Positions 42,191 to 52,590 are shown, numbered from the stretch's first letter. The stretch: 64,000 bases of DNA from Azorinus chamasolen (GCA_963576725.1 OY755241.1:29700853-29764852), one strand, 5' to 3'. The notes: generated by a model not told the origin, from the sequence alone. Numbers and translations are program-made.

Positions 42191-42359
42191 ACACCTTACT
42201 CAATTGATGCTGTTTGCAAAGAATAAAAGAAAGCCTGTTCTGAAATTGGAATTCCAAATCAGTGTCTTGCTTAAATTTGCTAAACATTAACAACAGAAGC
42301 ATAATTACAATGCGTAATGTAGATGTGCGTCATGCCATGAGAAAATCAGCCTTTGTGAC

Positions 42360-42415
42360 ATCCAAATAGTGTAAGCTCAGATTAACCGTCCGATTTGGAT
42401 CTGTACTGTTGACAC
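42360..42415. repeat. TTAA-2 hairpin remnant
   Basis: AAATAGTGTAAGCTCAGATT and TTTGGATCTGTACTGTTG. Confidence 0.45.
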
Positions 42416-42429
42416 ACATCGATATCTAC

Positions 42430-42545
42430 AGTATTTCCTTCATTTCCCCTCCAAACTCACTGTAGTGACCAGTCAGTAGGAATATAATTATCTAAAAGAC
42501 GATATACCATAACGCTTCATGGAGAAATGACGACTGAAATAAGAC
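42430..42545. repeat. FB-4, degraded
   Basis: CATTTCCCCTCCAAACTCAC, GTGACCAGTCAGTAGG, then ATGGAGAAATGACGA. Confidence 0.55.
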
Positions 42546-42559
42546 ATTTTCTCATTGAG

Positions 42560-42690
42560 TGCTGGAGATACATGCACTGTCATTTGAAACAATGTATATA
42601 TACCGAGATAAGAAAGTTTGTAGAGGAGCACTCTGATCAGGGTCTACATTGTTTGTCATTCAAACATTCAAATTCCTTCAACAAGTCTAT
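42560..42690. repeat. TTAA-2 MITE, degraded
   Basis: CATGCACTGTCATTTGAAAC, AGAGGAGCACTCTGATCAGG and TCTACATTGTTTGTCATTC. Confidence 0.5.
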
Positions 42691-42833
42691 GCCTTTCAAA
42701 CTTTGTGGAATTTGTAGTTAAACACAGATTCCATGCAAATATCGAACAACCTGCAGAAAAGGTGTTTCTATCAGGGAAAGGATGTAGACTGGAGCGAAAC
42801 TTAATTTCTGCATGACTGCTTGGGCATTTTCCT

Positions 42834-42950
42834 TTAACCTGAGAGACACGCACTTTAGCGCATTTGCAAACAGAGTAGACCCAGATCAGAAACTCCTGTA
42901 GGACCAGTCTGATGAGGTTCTGTTCTGTTTGTTTATGAAACCTGTTTTTG
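42834..42950. mobile_element. TTAA-2 MITE, right end lost
   Basis: TTTAACCTGAGAG, CAAACAGAGTAGACCCAGAT and right hairpin arm TCTGATGAGGTTCTG. Confidence 0.6.
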
Positions 42951-43009
42951 CAGTGTTTACTATGGTCTAATATCCTCCTGTTCAAAATTTAGAGCACCAG
43001 TCACATGTG

Positions 43010-43170
43010 CGTATACAAATACTAAAATCGTCATTTCACCACCAAACCCTATGTTGTGACCACTCTTTAGAATCGTCTCTCCAAGACGATTCTAAAGAGT
43101 GGTCACTACATAGGGTTTGATGGAGAAATAAAGAAGTTATTCTTGAAAATGTTTTAATTTACGCATCTAA
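43010..43170. mobile_element. FB-4 fold-back, inverted
   Basis: Hairpin at about 43032-43129: TTTCACCACCAAACCCTATG to CATAGGGTTTGATGGAGAAA. Apex CGTCTCTCCAAGACG. Confidence 0.8.
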
Positions 43171-43335
43171 TCTGAAGCTTTCAAAAGCCATTATAAAATG
43201 CATTTAATTACCCATGTAGTCATTATATCTTACATCAATTTTCATTCGGTTAATGTGTAAGCAGTCTAACAGTTCATTTAGAGTTAGGTTTGATACAGAA
43301 TAGTTCTAGACAGCAATCTACATCTCATCAGGCGC

Positions 43336-43430
43336 AATGAAGCTGAACAATGAAATTGAACAATGAAGCTGAACAATGAAGTTGAACAATGAATCTGAAC
43401 AATGAAGTTGAACAATCAATCTTGAACAAT
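43336..43430. repeat. 13-bp minisatellite
   Basis: AATGAAGCTGAAC and variants in tandem, six to seven copies. Confidence 0.85.
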
Positions 43431-43574
43431 CTTGAAAGAAATTAATACGATGCCTTGCACTACTGACTTAGACATAACAGACTCTTGGAACAACGAACAT
43501 CTTATCAATATGTCAAAGGTTTAGAGAAATATTAATATGAACAAATAACAAAGGCAACAAATAACCAAACTGGC

Positions 43575-43747
43575 GAGTGGTAAGTGAAGATCCAGATCAG
43601 AGGGCTCCTAGAGGCGCCCTCTTGTCAGAGTCTGAACTGTTTGTCATCAAATTTCTCTCGCAACTATACCCTCTCATACTGTATGAACTCTACCAACAAA
43701 ACAATAATGGACTGTCCCACTCTAAAAACTCAGCATTGAAATGGTTA
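43575..43747. mobile_element. TTAA-2 MITE, diverged subtype
   Basis: AGATCCAGATCAGAGGGCTC, apex CTCCTAGAGGCGCC, right end CAGCATTGAAATGGTTAA. Confidence 0.6.
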
Positions 43748-43980
43748 AGAACTCGTTTTAAAAGTACAATTGTAGTATCGGCATGGCAATCAAGTGGCAG
43801 TGAAACATTGGCAATTGTTTTATCATAGCCTTTTGTATGTTAAGAGCAAAGCAATGGCACACCATCAAAAATGTAAACAATTACATACGTGTTTATTAAC
43901 CCCCACGTAAATATTGCTCCTTGTTTACTTTAGTAATGATTGAGTCAATTTACCTGTTTTGAAATATTGGAGTTTAATTC

Positions 43981-44440
43981 TTTTAAAACAATGAAGCTTT
44001 TAGGCCGGTGACGGGCTCTATTGATGGGACTTTCGCAAGCACATTCCAGCAACAAAGCAGCATTGAAATAGGCAAACAAATCGCGCTATCGAAGACATGA
44101 AACAACCTGGGGGCGCTTACAGAGATTGTCCCATTAGTTGTGTTGACAGTGCCGTAATACGAAACTGAGACTAAACTGTTATTGGCTAAACGCGTTTGTT
44201 GATGAAGCATTGGGACAAGTAGGCTCCGATATATAGTAGACGTCTCTGACATCAGCGCCCGGTGATGACGACAAAAGGTTGCCTGCCTGATGGTGTGCGT
44301 CAGTGATTGAATGGACTAATACGGGATCGCATAGGAGGGGATATAAAGTTCAAGGATAAGTCTGCTGAAGTGAGAAGGGGCATTTACAGACTTAACGGAA
44401 AGCCTTGAGTCCGAGGTGCTGCAGCTGCAAAAGGTAATTT
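43981..44440. other. Least repetitive stretch; possible promoter or first exon (weak)
   Basis: GC content is higher than its surroundings and no repeat family matches. ATATAAAG at about 44340 followed by a possible donor (CAAAAG then GTAATT, about 44436) could be a TATA promoter and short untranslated exon. The opposite strand has an 89-codon ORF (43983-44252) with no motif I recognise. Neither is supported beyond this. Confidence 0.2.
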
Positions 44441-44764
44441 TATTTCTGAGGAGAAAATAGCATTCATGGTGCGATAAATGTTAGTAAATACAATAATAAT
44501 ATATGTTATAAACAAGTAATAAACTATTTTTGTTTCTTTTATAAATAACTCAATGAATGATGTATAAAACATAGAAAAATAAAGCCAAAATAACATAGGA
44601 AATATATGTTTATTTATTTTTTGAAAGGGTATGATTGACATTTTTATCTCTTTGATATGGCCTCAGATTATTTTATCAAATATTTTTGGATGGTCCTGAA
44701 ATTTTTTAGTATTAGTAAATTAATCATTTATTCCATGGCAAAACAAATGAATTTTTTATAAAGT
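44441..44764. other. Unassigned AT-rich sequence
   Basis: Nothing recognised. Confidence 0.4.
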
Positions 44765-44907
44765 TATTTTTATCAATACAGAAACTGAAGAATCGGCTCT
44801 ATATTATTTCATAATCAAACAGACCAGATCTGATCAGACGGTTTGATCAGGATCTACTTTGTTTGAAAATACGTGAAAAGAGTGTGTCTATAGAACAAAC
44901 GGTTAAA
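44765..44907. repeat. TTAA-2 MITE, right half
   Basis: TAATCAAACAGACCAGATCTG, GATCAGACGGTTTGATCAGG and the end AACAAACGGTTAAA. The apex is lost. Confidence 0.55.
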
Positions 44908-45048
44908 AAGACAATAATGTTTCCGTACAAGCGGGACTTTATTTTATTTCACTTCGCTGTATTTCCTTTCAAAATGTTACTGTAAAGTTAAATTTCGAAA
45001 TCTGCTGAATATACAGTGATCGTTCTGAGGCATGGCTAACTTGTATTA

Positions 45049-45050
45049 TC

Positions 45051-45126
<76 letters not shown>

Positions 45127-45246
45127 TAGTAGTAGTTGTAGTAGTAGTAGAAGTAGCAGCAGTAGTAGTAGTAGTAGTAGTTGTTGTTGTTGTTGTAGTG
45201 GTAGTAGTTGTAGTAGTAGTAGTAATAGTAGTAATAGTAGTAGTAG
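45049..45246. repeat. (TAG)n microsatellite
   Basis: About 200 bp of TAG/TTG/CAG triplets. A minus-strand ORF of L, Q and Y runs is produced by it. Confidence 0.98.
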
Positions 45247-45249
45247 CAA

Positions 45250-45330
45250 TGACGATTCTAAATAGTGGTCACAACATAGGATCTGGTGGAGAAAGACGAT
45301 TTTAGTAATTAATTATGCAACTTTATCTGC
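45250..45330. repeat. FB-4, right half
   Basis: ACGATTCTAAATAGTGGTCA, CATAGGATCTGGTGGAGAAA. The microsatellite begins just before the hairpin apex. Confidence 0.6.
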
Positions 45331-45481
45331 TGCATTGTTTAAATATAATGTTTAATAATCGATTTTTACAGCATGACAAATCTTAAAAGTGAAAAATGCG
45401 AGAAATTTATAAACACAAATCAAGAAGTTTTCCACCAAACCTTATACATTATTTTTGCCTTGTATATGTATTAATCAGCTA

Positions 45482-45651
45482 CAGTAAAAACAAACTCGGT
45501 AGGTCGAAGATTTAGTAATTAAGAGTTTAGAACTTTAAGCAGTTGGCTGCTTATTTGTAGGGTGAAGGTCATGTAGATAGCTCCTAGAGGAGTTTTCTGT
45601 ATGATTTTCACCCTACATTAAGATAACACCTACGTTTACAAACACCTATCT
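45482..45651. mobile_element. TA-1 MITE, right end replaced by TTAA-3
   Basis: CAGTAAAAACAAACTCGGTA, hairpin GATAGCTCCTAGAGGAG, TACATTAAGATAACACC. A TTAA element follows at once. Confidence 0.65.
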
Positions 45652-45870
45652 TAACCCTTTCGCTGACAGACTATGTCGTCTGCTAACTTTGTCGTGTCGT
45701 CTGCTAACTTTGTCGTCTGCTAACTTTGTCGTCTGCTAACTCTGTCGTCTGCTAACTTTGTCGTCTGCTACAAATTTTCATTCTTTTGATTTTCTTCATT
45801 TTTGTTTCAAAAACATAGTAACAGTAACAGTTTGGATCCTGATGAGACGCCGAGTTACTCGGCGTGTTAA
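45652..45870. mobile_element. TTAA-3 MITE with internally expanded 16-bp repeat
   Basis: TTAACCCTTTCGCTGAC, then about six tandem copies of GTCGTCTGCTAACTTT (45670-45770; single in other copies), then the hairpin TTTGGATCCTGATGAGACGC, truncated at the apex. Confidence 0.75.
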
Positions 45871-45914
45871 TAATTTATGACGTCACACTTGCTCAAAATC
45901 TGACCAATCAAATC

Positions 45915-46387
45915 CAGTAAAATCTCAATAGTTCGAAATTGTAGAAATGAAGAGTTGGGAAATGTTAAACAGCTATCAAAAAGAGGTCTAACTATACGTT
46001 TCTGTAAGGCAGATCAGCTTAACCCATTTGCACACGGTGGATTCTTCCATGTTTATATATTGGATTAATCCATTTTTTTATCTAAGGGATGCCTGGCCTA
46101 AATTTTCAATTTCGTTTTGCTTTATATTGAAATTCCTATCAGCAAATAGTGTAGACTCTGATCAGACGCCGCATAATGCGGCGTCTGATCAGAGCCTACA
46201 CTGTTTGCCTACGTCCCATATATGGGATCGTTGGAGCAAATGGGTTAGTGCAGGTCAAAATTAATATAGAAAGCTCCTATAGGAACTTTCAGCATTACAT
46301 TACTATTGTCCTGTATTAAGCAACCACCTACTTTTTGAGATTCCTATGTTTACTAAAAGAATGGCCGCTTAAGACGGGTTCCATCGT
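45915..46387. mobile_element. TA-1 MITE interrupted by TTAA-2; mixed ends
   Basis: Left end CAGTAAAATCTCAATAGTTC (TTCGAA type) but right end CCGCTTAAGACGGGTTCC (CTTAAGACAGG type). The inner arm reads CAGC-TTAA, insert, TTAG-TGCAGGTCAAAA. Confidence 0.65.
46019..46248 (-). mobile_element. TTAA-2 MITE nested in TA-1 (230 bp)
   Basis: TTAACCCATTTGCACAC to GGAGCAAATGGGTTAG. Hairpin AGACTCTGATCAGACGCCGC with apex GCATAATGCGG. It is the inverted sister of 10240. Confidence 0.85.
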
Positions 46388-46690
46388 ACTCGTATTTGAT
46401 ATTGTAGTCTGTACTCGTGTTACGATGCCAATTTGTGGTAGCGTTATTTGGAAGGCATAGCGCAGATTCAATGTACATTGTACTACGATATTTGAGGCAA
46501 AACAAAGAGGATCCAGATAATACGTCGAATAACTCTGTCTGACACTTGTGAAAGTTGAAAGTAATGGAAGAAAGCACTGTTTTCAGAATTAGTTTAATCA
46601 TATTTTATTGCTTGCTTTTTTACAATACATGTATTACATATCCATACACAAAATATAAAGCAAGAGCAAAGGGGTTGTTTGTTTGTTTGT
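46388..46690. other. Unassigned sequence
   Basis: 46500-46550 has a faint TTAA-3 remnant (AGGATCCAGATAATACG). Nothing else. Confidence 0.35.
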
Positions 46691-46858
46691 GTTGATTAAC
46701 GTCCGTTTCTGCTCACTATGGGCTAACTGGACGCCCCAGAGAGATGGGAGAGGATACAGAGAAACCCGGGCGCGATGCCCTACTCTTATAATCACTGATA
46801 CATCAGACCTCCGTTTATAGTCTCGTCTGAAGGACTTGGTCCGGCGGGACAAAAGGGA
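46691..46858 (-). mobile_element. SINE body, head missing, minus strand
   Basis: TTAACGTCCGTTTCTGC, ATGGGCTAACTGGACG, GCGATGCCCTACTCTTA and GAAGGACTTGGTCCGGC match the SINE at 63541-63811. The tRNA-like head is truncated. Confidence 0.7.
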
Positions 46859-47048
46859 TGGACCAAAAGTTATTACAACAGTAGATACGGGTTTTCCCAT
46901 TGTTTCTGAATTAACCCTTTCCTCCATAATAGCAGGTCGTCGTTTAATGCAGGTCGACAGTAATGTAGAAAGCTCATAAAGGAGCTTTCTGTACAAATGT
47001 CGTCCTGAATTGATATAGGCAACAACCTGTATTAAGCTAGGCTGTTGC

Positions 47049-47277
47049 TTAACACATTGCCTCATAGGCTATTTTAGACCCAACCTCTTTGAATAAATCT
47101 TGCGAAAAGGAGCTTTAACTAGAGAAAGGGGATATTTTAGAATTTTGTAGTTCTGAAACCATTGTGATAAATAGAGCATTTGCTCCTATAGGAGCAAATG
47201 CTCTATTTATAACAATGGTTTCACAAAGTGACTTTTACAAAGTCGTCAAAAGTCGTCAATATGAGGGAATGGGGTAA
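47049..47277. mobile_element. TTAA-1 MITE (229 bp)
   Basis: TTAACACATTGCCTCATAGG to GGGAATGGGGTAA with a near-perfect hairpin (about 47157-47222). Confidence 0.8.
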
Positions 47278-47475
47278 TGCATGGACAAAATAGTTTTTAA
47301 GAAATATGGAAGATGGAACATTATAGCAATTTTAGAAATTAAAGAAACATATCTATCAAATTACATTAGCAAACAGAACCGACCCTGATCAGACGATTTC
47401 TATAGGAGCCGCCTGATCTGGGTTGACTGTTTGCAGATGCGTGAAAGGGCGGTTATATGAAGGAAGTGGTTAAGC
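47278..47475. mobile_element. TTAA-2 MITE, 5'-truncated
   Basis: ATGGACAAAATAG, AACAGAACCGACCCTGATCA, apex GATTTCTATAGGAGCC, right end GGAAGTGGTTAA. Confidence 0.65.
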
Positions 47476-47526
47476 ACATGTGTGACCTTTTTGGTAGTCA
47501 TAGTAACCACGATTTACTGTACATTA

Positions 47527-47751
47527 CACATTTTCTCCCACTGACGCCTTTTTTCGCCTCTGTAAAACTCGTTTATTGAAAACCATTGTGATAAATAGAG
47601 CATTTGCTCCGTAGGAGCAAATGCTCTATTTATCACAATGGTTTCAAAACTACACCATTCTAAAATGTTCCTTTTCTATAGTTAATGCTCCTTTTCGTTA
47701 GATTAATTCAAAGAGGTTGGGTCTAAAATAGTCTAGGGGAGAATGAGTTAA
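47527..47751 (-). mobile_element. TTAA-1 MITE (225 bp)
   Basis: ACATTTTCTCCCACTGACGC to GGGGAGAATGAGTTAA. Hairpin apex GCTCCGTAGGAGC. Confidence 0.8.
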
Positions 47752-47955
47752 TTACACGATAGTTTCTAAACTTTCTACAGAGAACAATTTACTCGTCGGA
47801 CTCGCAGGTTAGGTATCTATATGAGTCCAGTCAAATGATACATGTGCATCAGTTCCAAACATTGCTTTTGTGTGGGTTTACCCAGAATATCAGGCGTACA
47901 TGGCTTAGTAGACGTCTGGACATTGACAATAAGATCAAAGGCATAAATAAGATGT
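47752..47955. other. Unassigned sequence
   Basis: Nothing recognised. Confidence 0.35.
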
Positions 47956-48118
47956 TTAAAATGAGTTTTTAAGAACAATTCCTTTATGTCTCTGCGAAAA
48001 GTTTGATGCGACCACTCTCTTCAGAGTCGTCACGACGAGATGTGGCATTCTAAAGAGTGCTGGTTCCAATACAGGGTTTGGTGGAGACATGCCGAGCGTA
48101 GTATTTTGAGATACGCTC
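47956..48118. mobile_element. FB-4 fold-back, diverged
   Basis: TTTAAAATGAGTTTTTAAGA, GACCACTCTCTTCAGAGTCG and CAGGGTTTGGTGGAGACATG. Confidence 0.6.
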
Positions 48119-49066
48119 CTTTTTCATTAGTATTTGACTTACGCCTTTTTTATTTTAAGTATTTGAGATATGCCCATTGATCTTAAGTATTTGAAATTCG
48201 TCCATTGATCTTTTGAATCTCAAAATACAGCCCTTCATCATTAGTATTTGCAAAACGCCTCTTTATATATCTATTATTTGAAATGCATCCTTTCATATTT
48301 AGTATTTAAAATACGGTTCTTTGTTTATAGTGTTTGAAATACGTCCCTTTATCTATATTATTTTTAATACGCATTTTTATCTATAGTTAATAAAATACTT
48401 CCCCTTATCTATAGTATTTAAATACGCCTCTATGTCTATAGAATTTAACCTACGCCACTTTATCTATGGTATTTAGAATACGCCTCTTTCTCTATAGTAT
48501 TTAATAAACGCCCTTTTATCTATGGTATTTGATATACGCCTTTTGTCTATAGTATTTAAGACACGTTCCTTTGTCTATAGTATTGAAATACACCCCTTTA
48601 TCTATAGTATATAAAATACGCCTCTTTCTCTATAGTATTTAACAAATGCCCCTTTACCTGTAGTATTTAAAATACGCACCTTTCTCTATGATGTTCAACA
48701 TACATCCCTTTATCTATAGTCTTTAAAATACGCCGCTTTGTCTTTAGTAGTTAAAATACGCCTCATTCTTCATACTATTTAACATACATCCCTTATATTT
48801 AGTATTTAAGATACGTCTCTTTGTCTATTGTATTTAACATACGTCCCTTTATCTGTAGTATTTAGAATACACCTCTTTCTCTATAGCATTTAACATGCGT
48901 CGCTTTTATATAGTATTTAAAATACGCCTCTTTGTCTATAGTATTTAAGAAACGTCCCTTTAGCTTTAGTATTTTAAATACACCTCTTTGTCTATAGTAT
49001 TTAAGAAACGTCCCTTTAGCTTATGTATTTAAAATACGCCTCTTTGTCTATGGTATTTGAACTACT
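48119..49066 (+). repeat. 28-bp minisatellite
   Basis: Units of the type TAGTATTTAAAATACGCCTC plus TTTGTCTA repeat every 28 bp, with considerable divergence. The same family is inverted at 6900-7110 and near 9150-9215. Confidence 0.9.
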
Positions 49067-49070
49067 CCCA

Positions 49071-49262
49071 TTAACCGTTTACTCCTTAAATGCGCCGTTC
49101 TACGCCTTTGCAAACAGAACAGGGCCTTCTGATCAAGGTCTGTCCTATCTGCTTATGAAATGATATAGATTCTGCCATGACTAAATATTCCTCTGTTCAT
49201 GTGCCATTATAAAATTTATCTAATTCATATTCATGATGTCATTATTTCTTACACGAGTAAGA
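49071..49262. mobile_element. TTAA-2 MITE, diverged
   Basis: AACCGTTTACTCC, TTTGCAAACAGAACAGGG, AATTCATATTCATGATGTCA. The hairpin apex is deleted. Confidence 0.6.
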
Positions 49263-49830
49263 GTATTTACACACGCAGTATGTACCCTGATTGACTGCCG
49301 AGATTCCAGTGCGATCACTGTAGCCTATTGGTCAGGTTCTTGTATGGTCGTCAATCAAGTTGTAGTCTTATCTATAATTGTAACATGTTTATCAGATTTA
49401 GATTCCTTTTCCGTCCTGCAGATTATCACCGATGATCGAATGTCTTGTACCGCTTTAATTCTAGAATCCCGTTTCACAGACAATAATTGGAACTGTATAA
49501 CAATGACATGCCCAATATCAGATAAGTTTGGCCCCTCAACTGTTCGTAAAAGTGCCCCAGACACTTGAAGCCATTAACGGTAACATGATCAAACCAAACT
49601 TATCGAGAATTCTATGCTTACTAATGCAAATGATTACAGTCACACGGTATTTCCCAAATGACATGACAGCAATGTCTTGTATAAAGAAGCAATTGATCTT
49701 GACGGCATGACGTAATATTGCACGTGATCTTGACGGCATTATGTAATATTTTAGATAAACGGACTCATTCAAATTCTAATGAGTACCGGCAAAATAACAG
49801 TTATTCTAGTGGTAAAACAGTGATGTACTG
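49263..49830. other. Unassigned, with a 29-bp direct repeat
   Basis: GATCTTGACGGCATGACGTA (about 49696) recurs at about 49727. A 111-codon ORF (49233-49568) starts inside the preceding MITE and has no motif. Confidence 0.4.
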
Positions 49831-49832
49831 TG

Positions 49833-49902
49833 CAAACAGTTTGGATCCAGATTATACGCAGAGTAACTCGACATCCCATCAGATTCCAATCTGTTTGACA
49901 TG
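49833..49902. repeat. TTAA-3 hairpin, diverged
   Basis: AACAGTTTGGATCCAGATTA, ACGCAGAGTAACTCG, CAATCTGTTTGACA. Confidence 0.6.
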
Positions 49903-49991
49903 CTGTATGTAGGAGGGGAAGAAATAGAATTGAAAATTGTGGCAGACAACATTTTTGCTGACGACAATTACTAACGTGTAAGGAGATATTA

Positions 49992-50220
49992 TAATCTCCT
50001 TTCCTTCATAGGCTATTTTTAGACTCAACCTCTTTGAATGAATCTACCCAAAGGAGTATTTACTAGAGAAAAGGAAAATATTGGAATTATTTAGTATTGA
50101 AACCATTGTGATAAATAGAACATTTGCTCCTATGGAGCAAATGCTCTATTTATTACAATGGTTTCAAGAAGTGACTATTACAGAGGCGTAGAAAGGCGTA
50201 TTTATGGATGAAAGGGTTAA
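49992..50220. mobile_element. TTAA-1 MITE (229 bp)
   Basis: Left end decayed (AATCTCCTTTCCTTCATAGG), right end GATGAAAGGGTTAA. Hairpin apex TTTGCTCCTATGGAGC. Confidence 0.8.
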
Positions 50221-50329
50221 ACTATAAGAGATATCAGCGCTCCTCTTGTCTTAATCCCATTCCCCCAGAATTACTCGGCGTCTCATCTGCAGCCAAGTTG
50301 TTTGCAAATACGAATACGGGACCAATGTT

Positions 50330-50396
50330 ATAAAACATCTGAGTCTGAGATCATTCTCAAGTATCTGATTGGTCAGACTTTGAGCTTGCGCAAACC
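50330..50396. repeat. FB-5 fragment
   Basis: GTTATAAAACATCTGAGTC, ATTCTCAAGTATCTGATTGG, GTCAGACTTTGAGC. Confidence 0.6.
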
Positions 50397-50509
50397 CACT
50401 AGCAAACAGAGCAGACCCTTATCAGACGGTTCCTATAGGAACCGCGTCTAATATGTGTCTACTCTCATTGCAAATCCAGGGAAATGCGTTTATATAAGAG
50501 AATGGTTAA
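50397..50509. mobile_element. TTAA-2 MITE, hairpin and right arm
   Basis: AGCAAACAGAGCAGACCC, apex GGTTCCTATAGGAACC (matched change from GGCTCC...GGAGCC), right end AGAGAATGGTTAA. Confidence 0.7.
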
Positions 50510-50739
50510 TATAATCCTAAGTACATGTAGCTGTATTGAATATGTTTCCATCTGCTGATCTTATAGCACAAAACACCGTAGTCAGCTTTTAACGCCACAT
50601 ATCATTCTGTTAATCACTTGAGAAAAGGCTGTGAATTGGTTGATAATTCATCATGATCGTTTTATATGGATCATTATCCCTGTACGATGAATGAGGCGGT
50701 AGTGTTAAAACTCTTACAAGGCTAAAAGCCAACTGACTC
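50510..50739. other. Unassigned sequence
   Basis: Nothing recognised. Confidence 0.35.
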
Positions 50740-50815
50740 GCATTTGCAAACAGTTTGGATCCAGATGAGACGCCGAGTTACTCGGCGTCTCATCAGGATC
50801 CAAGCTGTTTGATAC
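50740..50815. repeat. TTAA-3 hairpin, near-perfect
   Basis: TTTGCAAACAGTTTGGATCC, apex ACGCCGAGTTACTCGGCGT, complement arms to CTGTTTGATAC. Confidence 0.75.
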
Positions 50816-51049
50816 TCGGTCAATAGTGACGAATCGGGGACCAGTAAGACATGCTGGATATCAGGGTTTGAGTAGACGGACTTAGATTTCCATAGCAGGA
50901 TAACCGTTCAGATAGTACCTTTAACGTGCTATCGAGGAATTATTGATTGTTTAAGTAGTACCTTTAATATGCTACCAGAGAATTATTGATTGTAAAATGC
51001 AATCAGTGTCTCGGTGTCTACTCAGGACCTATAAGGTTTGCGATACTCT

Positions 51050-51420
51050 ATTTGTATGGTACTTTAATTACATGGTATTTTAACAGTATGGTACTCTAAT
51101 TGTATGGTACTCTAATTGTATGATTCGCTAATTGTATGGTACTCTAATTGTATGGTACTCTAATTGTATGGTTCTCTAATTGTATGCTACTTTAATTGTA
51201 TGGTACTTTAACTTCATTGTATCCTAATTATATGGTACTCTAATTACATGGTGCTTTAATTGTATGGTACTCTAAACGTATGCTTTTCTAATTGTATGCT
51301 ACTTTAAGTACTCTAACTGCATTGTTTTCTAATTATATGGTACTCTAATTACATAGTGCTTTAATTGTATTTTATTGCATGCTCTCTGTATGGTACTCTG
51401 TAGGGTACTCTAATTCATCA
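51050..51420. repeat. 16-bp minisatellite
   Basis: TATGGTACTCTAATTG and variants in tandem. About 100 bp upstream, AGTACCTTTAA(C/T) with TGCTA is also repeated once. Confidence 0.9.
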
Positions 51421-51689
51421 CACTCCAATTGTGATCTTTCAAATGAAACAGCGGAATATACCACAAGTAACTCGATGTCTCCGCTTGGTTCTGTCTGTTT
51501 GGACCTAGATTGATCATTTCTAAAACAAGTAAATCAGGATAACGTTTAAAATATAGCAATAAAGTTTGCCTGACGTCAATATTTCACCAGAATCAGGGTG
51601 AACTCTTCTCCAGGTGTATAAATGCTGTCAACGTAAACACCGATCTATTCTTCCGATTCATTCCAGCTTTTGAAAAAATAGTTGACTGA
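51421..51689. other. Unassigned, with a TTAA-3 scrap
   Basis: 51450-51505 (AAACAGCGGAATATACC; CTGTCTGTTTGGACC) resembles a decayed hairpin. Confidence 0.35.
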
Positions 51690-51765
51690 ATGGCAAACAT
51701 TTTCGATTCTGATAGCACGCCGTGTTACTCAGTGTCTCATCTGGATCCACATTGTCTGCAATTTC
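51690..51765. repeat. TTAA-3 hairpin, diverged
   Basis: GCAAACATTTTCGATTCTGA, GCACGCCGTGTTACTCAG and CATCTGGATCCACATTG. Confidence 0.55.
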
Positions 51766-52003
51766 TAGTTAGGTGGCCATGCACAGCAGGAGAATGGTTC
51801 AATCTAATATACCCATGCACACGCAGGTCTTTAGTGCACAATGAAATGCAATGAAGGCGGTTTCCGCGTTGTTCAGTTAACGAGCTGGAAAAGGTTAATG
51901 TTTATCATGCCATGAACACGATACCTACTTAAACTTCGACATGCTGCTAATTACTTTCAATTCATCCAAGGTTGTATGTTTTAGAAACTATTGACAGAGG
52001 CTC

Positions 52004-52082
52004 AAACAGATTGGATCCTGATGAGACGCCGAGTTACTCGGCCGAGTTACTCGGCATATCATCTGGATCCAAGCTGTTTGCA
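52004..52082. repeat. TTAA-3 hairpin with duplicated apex
   Basis: CAGATTGGATCCTGATGAGA, then GCCGAGTTACTCG twice in tandem, then CATCTGGATCCAAGCTG. Confidence 0.7.
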
Positions 52083-52314
52083 AACGAGAGCCAGGCCGCG
52101 ACAAACAGAAGAAGGGTTCATTCATTTAAGCCTCATTTTCTCAATGCACTTGCTTAAATATGTATTATGTCAACATTGTAGCTCGTAGAACTTTACGAGT
52201 TTTATGCATCTGCTAACAGAGTAGACCCAGAGTAGATTGCTCTTGCAGATCTACTCCATTTAATTATGATATTATCTCATACTACACCTTCTGATGTGTT
52301 CGTATTCAGAGGTC

Positions 52315-52410
52315 CAGATAAGATGCGTAAATCTAAACATTTTCAAGAATAGCTCCGTCATTTCTCCACGAAACCCTATACTGTGACCACTCTTTAGAAT
52401 CGTCTCGAAG
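52315..52410. repeat. FB-4, left half
   Basis: CAGATAAGATGCGTAAATC, TTTCTCCACGAAACCCTATA, GACCACTCTTTAGAATCGTC; ends at the apex. Confidence 0.65.
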
Positions 52411-52590
52411 TATATCTGCACGTGCCTTTAGCTGTAGCTCTGGCAATGCCATTAAACTACGGGTATTTAATGTCCTTAAAGCCATTACTTCTGACACCAA
52501 TATTTTTAGGTTCACTGTTATATTGTATACGTATACATGCGACTTGTTTGTTCACAAAACAATTGATGGCTGTCTGTTGCACCACGTTTC

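Larger units (their letters stand above)
46926..47521. mobile_element. TA-1 MITE, composite with nested TTAA elements
   Basis: GCAGGTCGTCGTTTAATGCA, hairpin AAAGCTCATAAAGGAGC, then TTAA elements (47049-47475), then the right end ACCACGATTTACTG. Confidence 0.55.

Noticed and set aside
45049..45249. Leu/Gln/Tyr-rich minus-strand ORF
   Set aside because: It is the translation of a TAG microsatellite.
46634..47065. 143-codon minus-strand ORF
   Set aside because: It covers a SINE body and a TA-1 MITE.
47049..47277. Fourth example of insertion at the TA-1 TTAATGCAGG site
   Set aside because: The right flank ATGGACAAAATAG belongs to a truncated TTAA-2 element rather than to TA-1, so it is not a clean empty-site comparison.
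49233..49568. 111-codon ORF as a gene
   Set aside because: It starts inside a TTAA-2 remnant, has no recognisable motif and overlaps equally long antisense frames.
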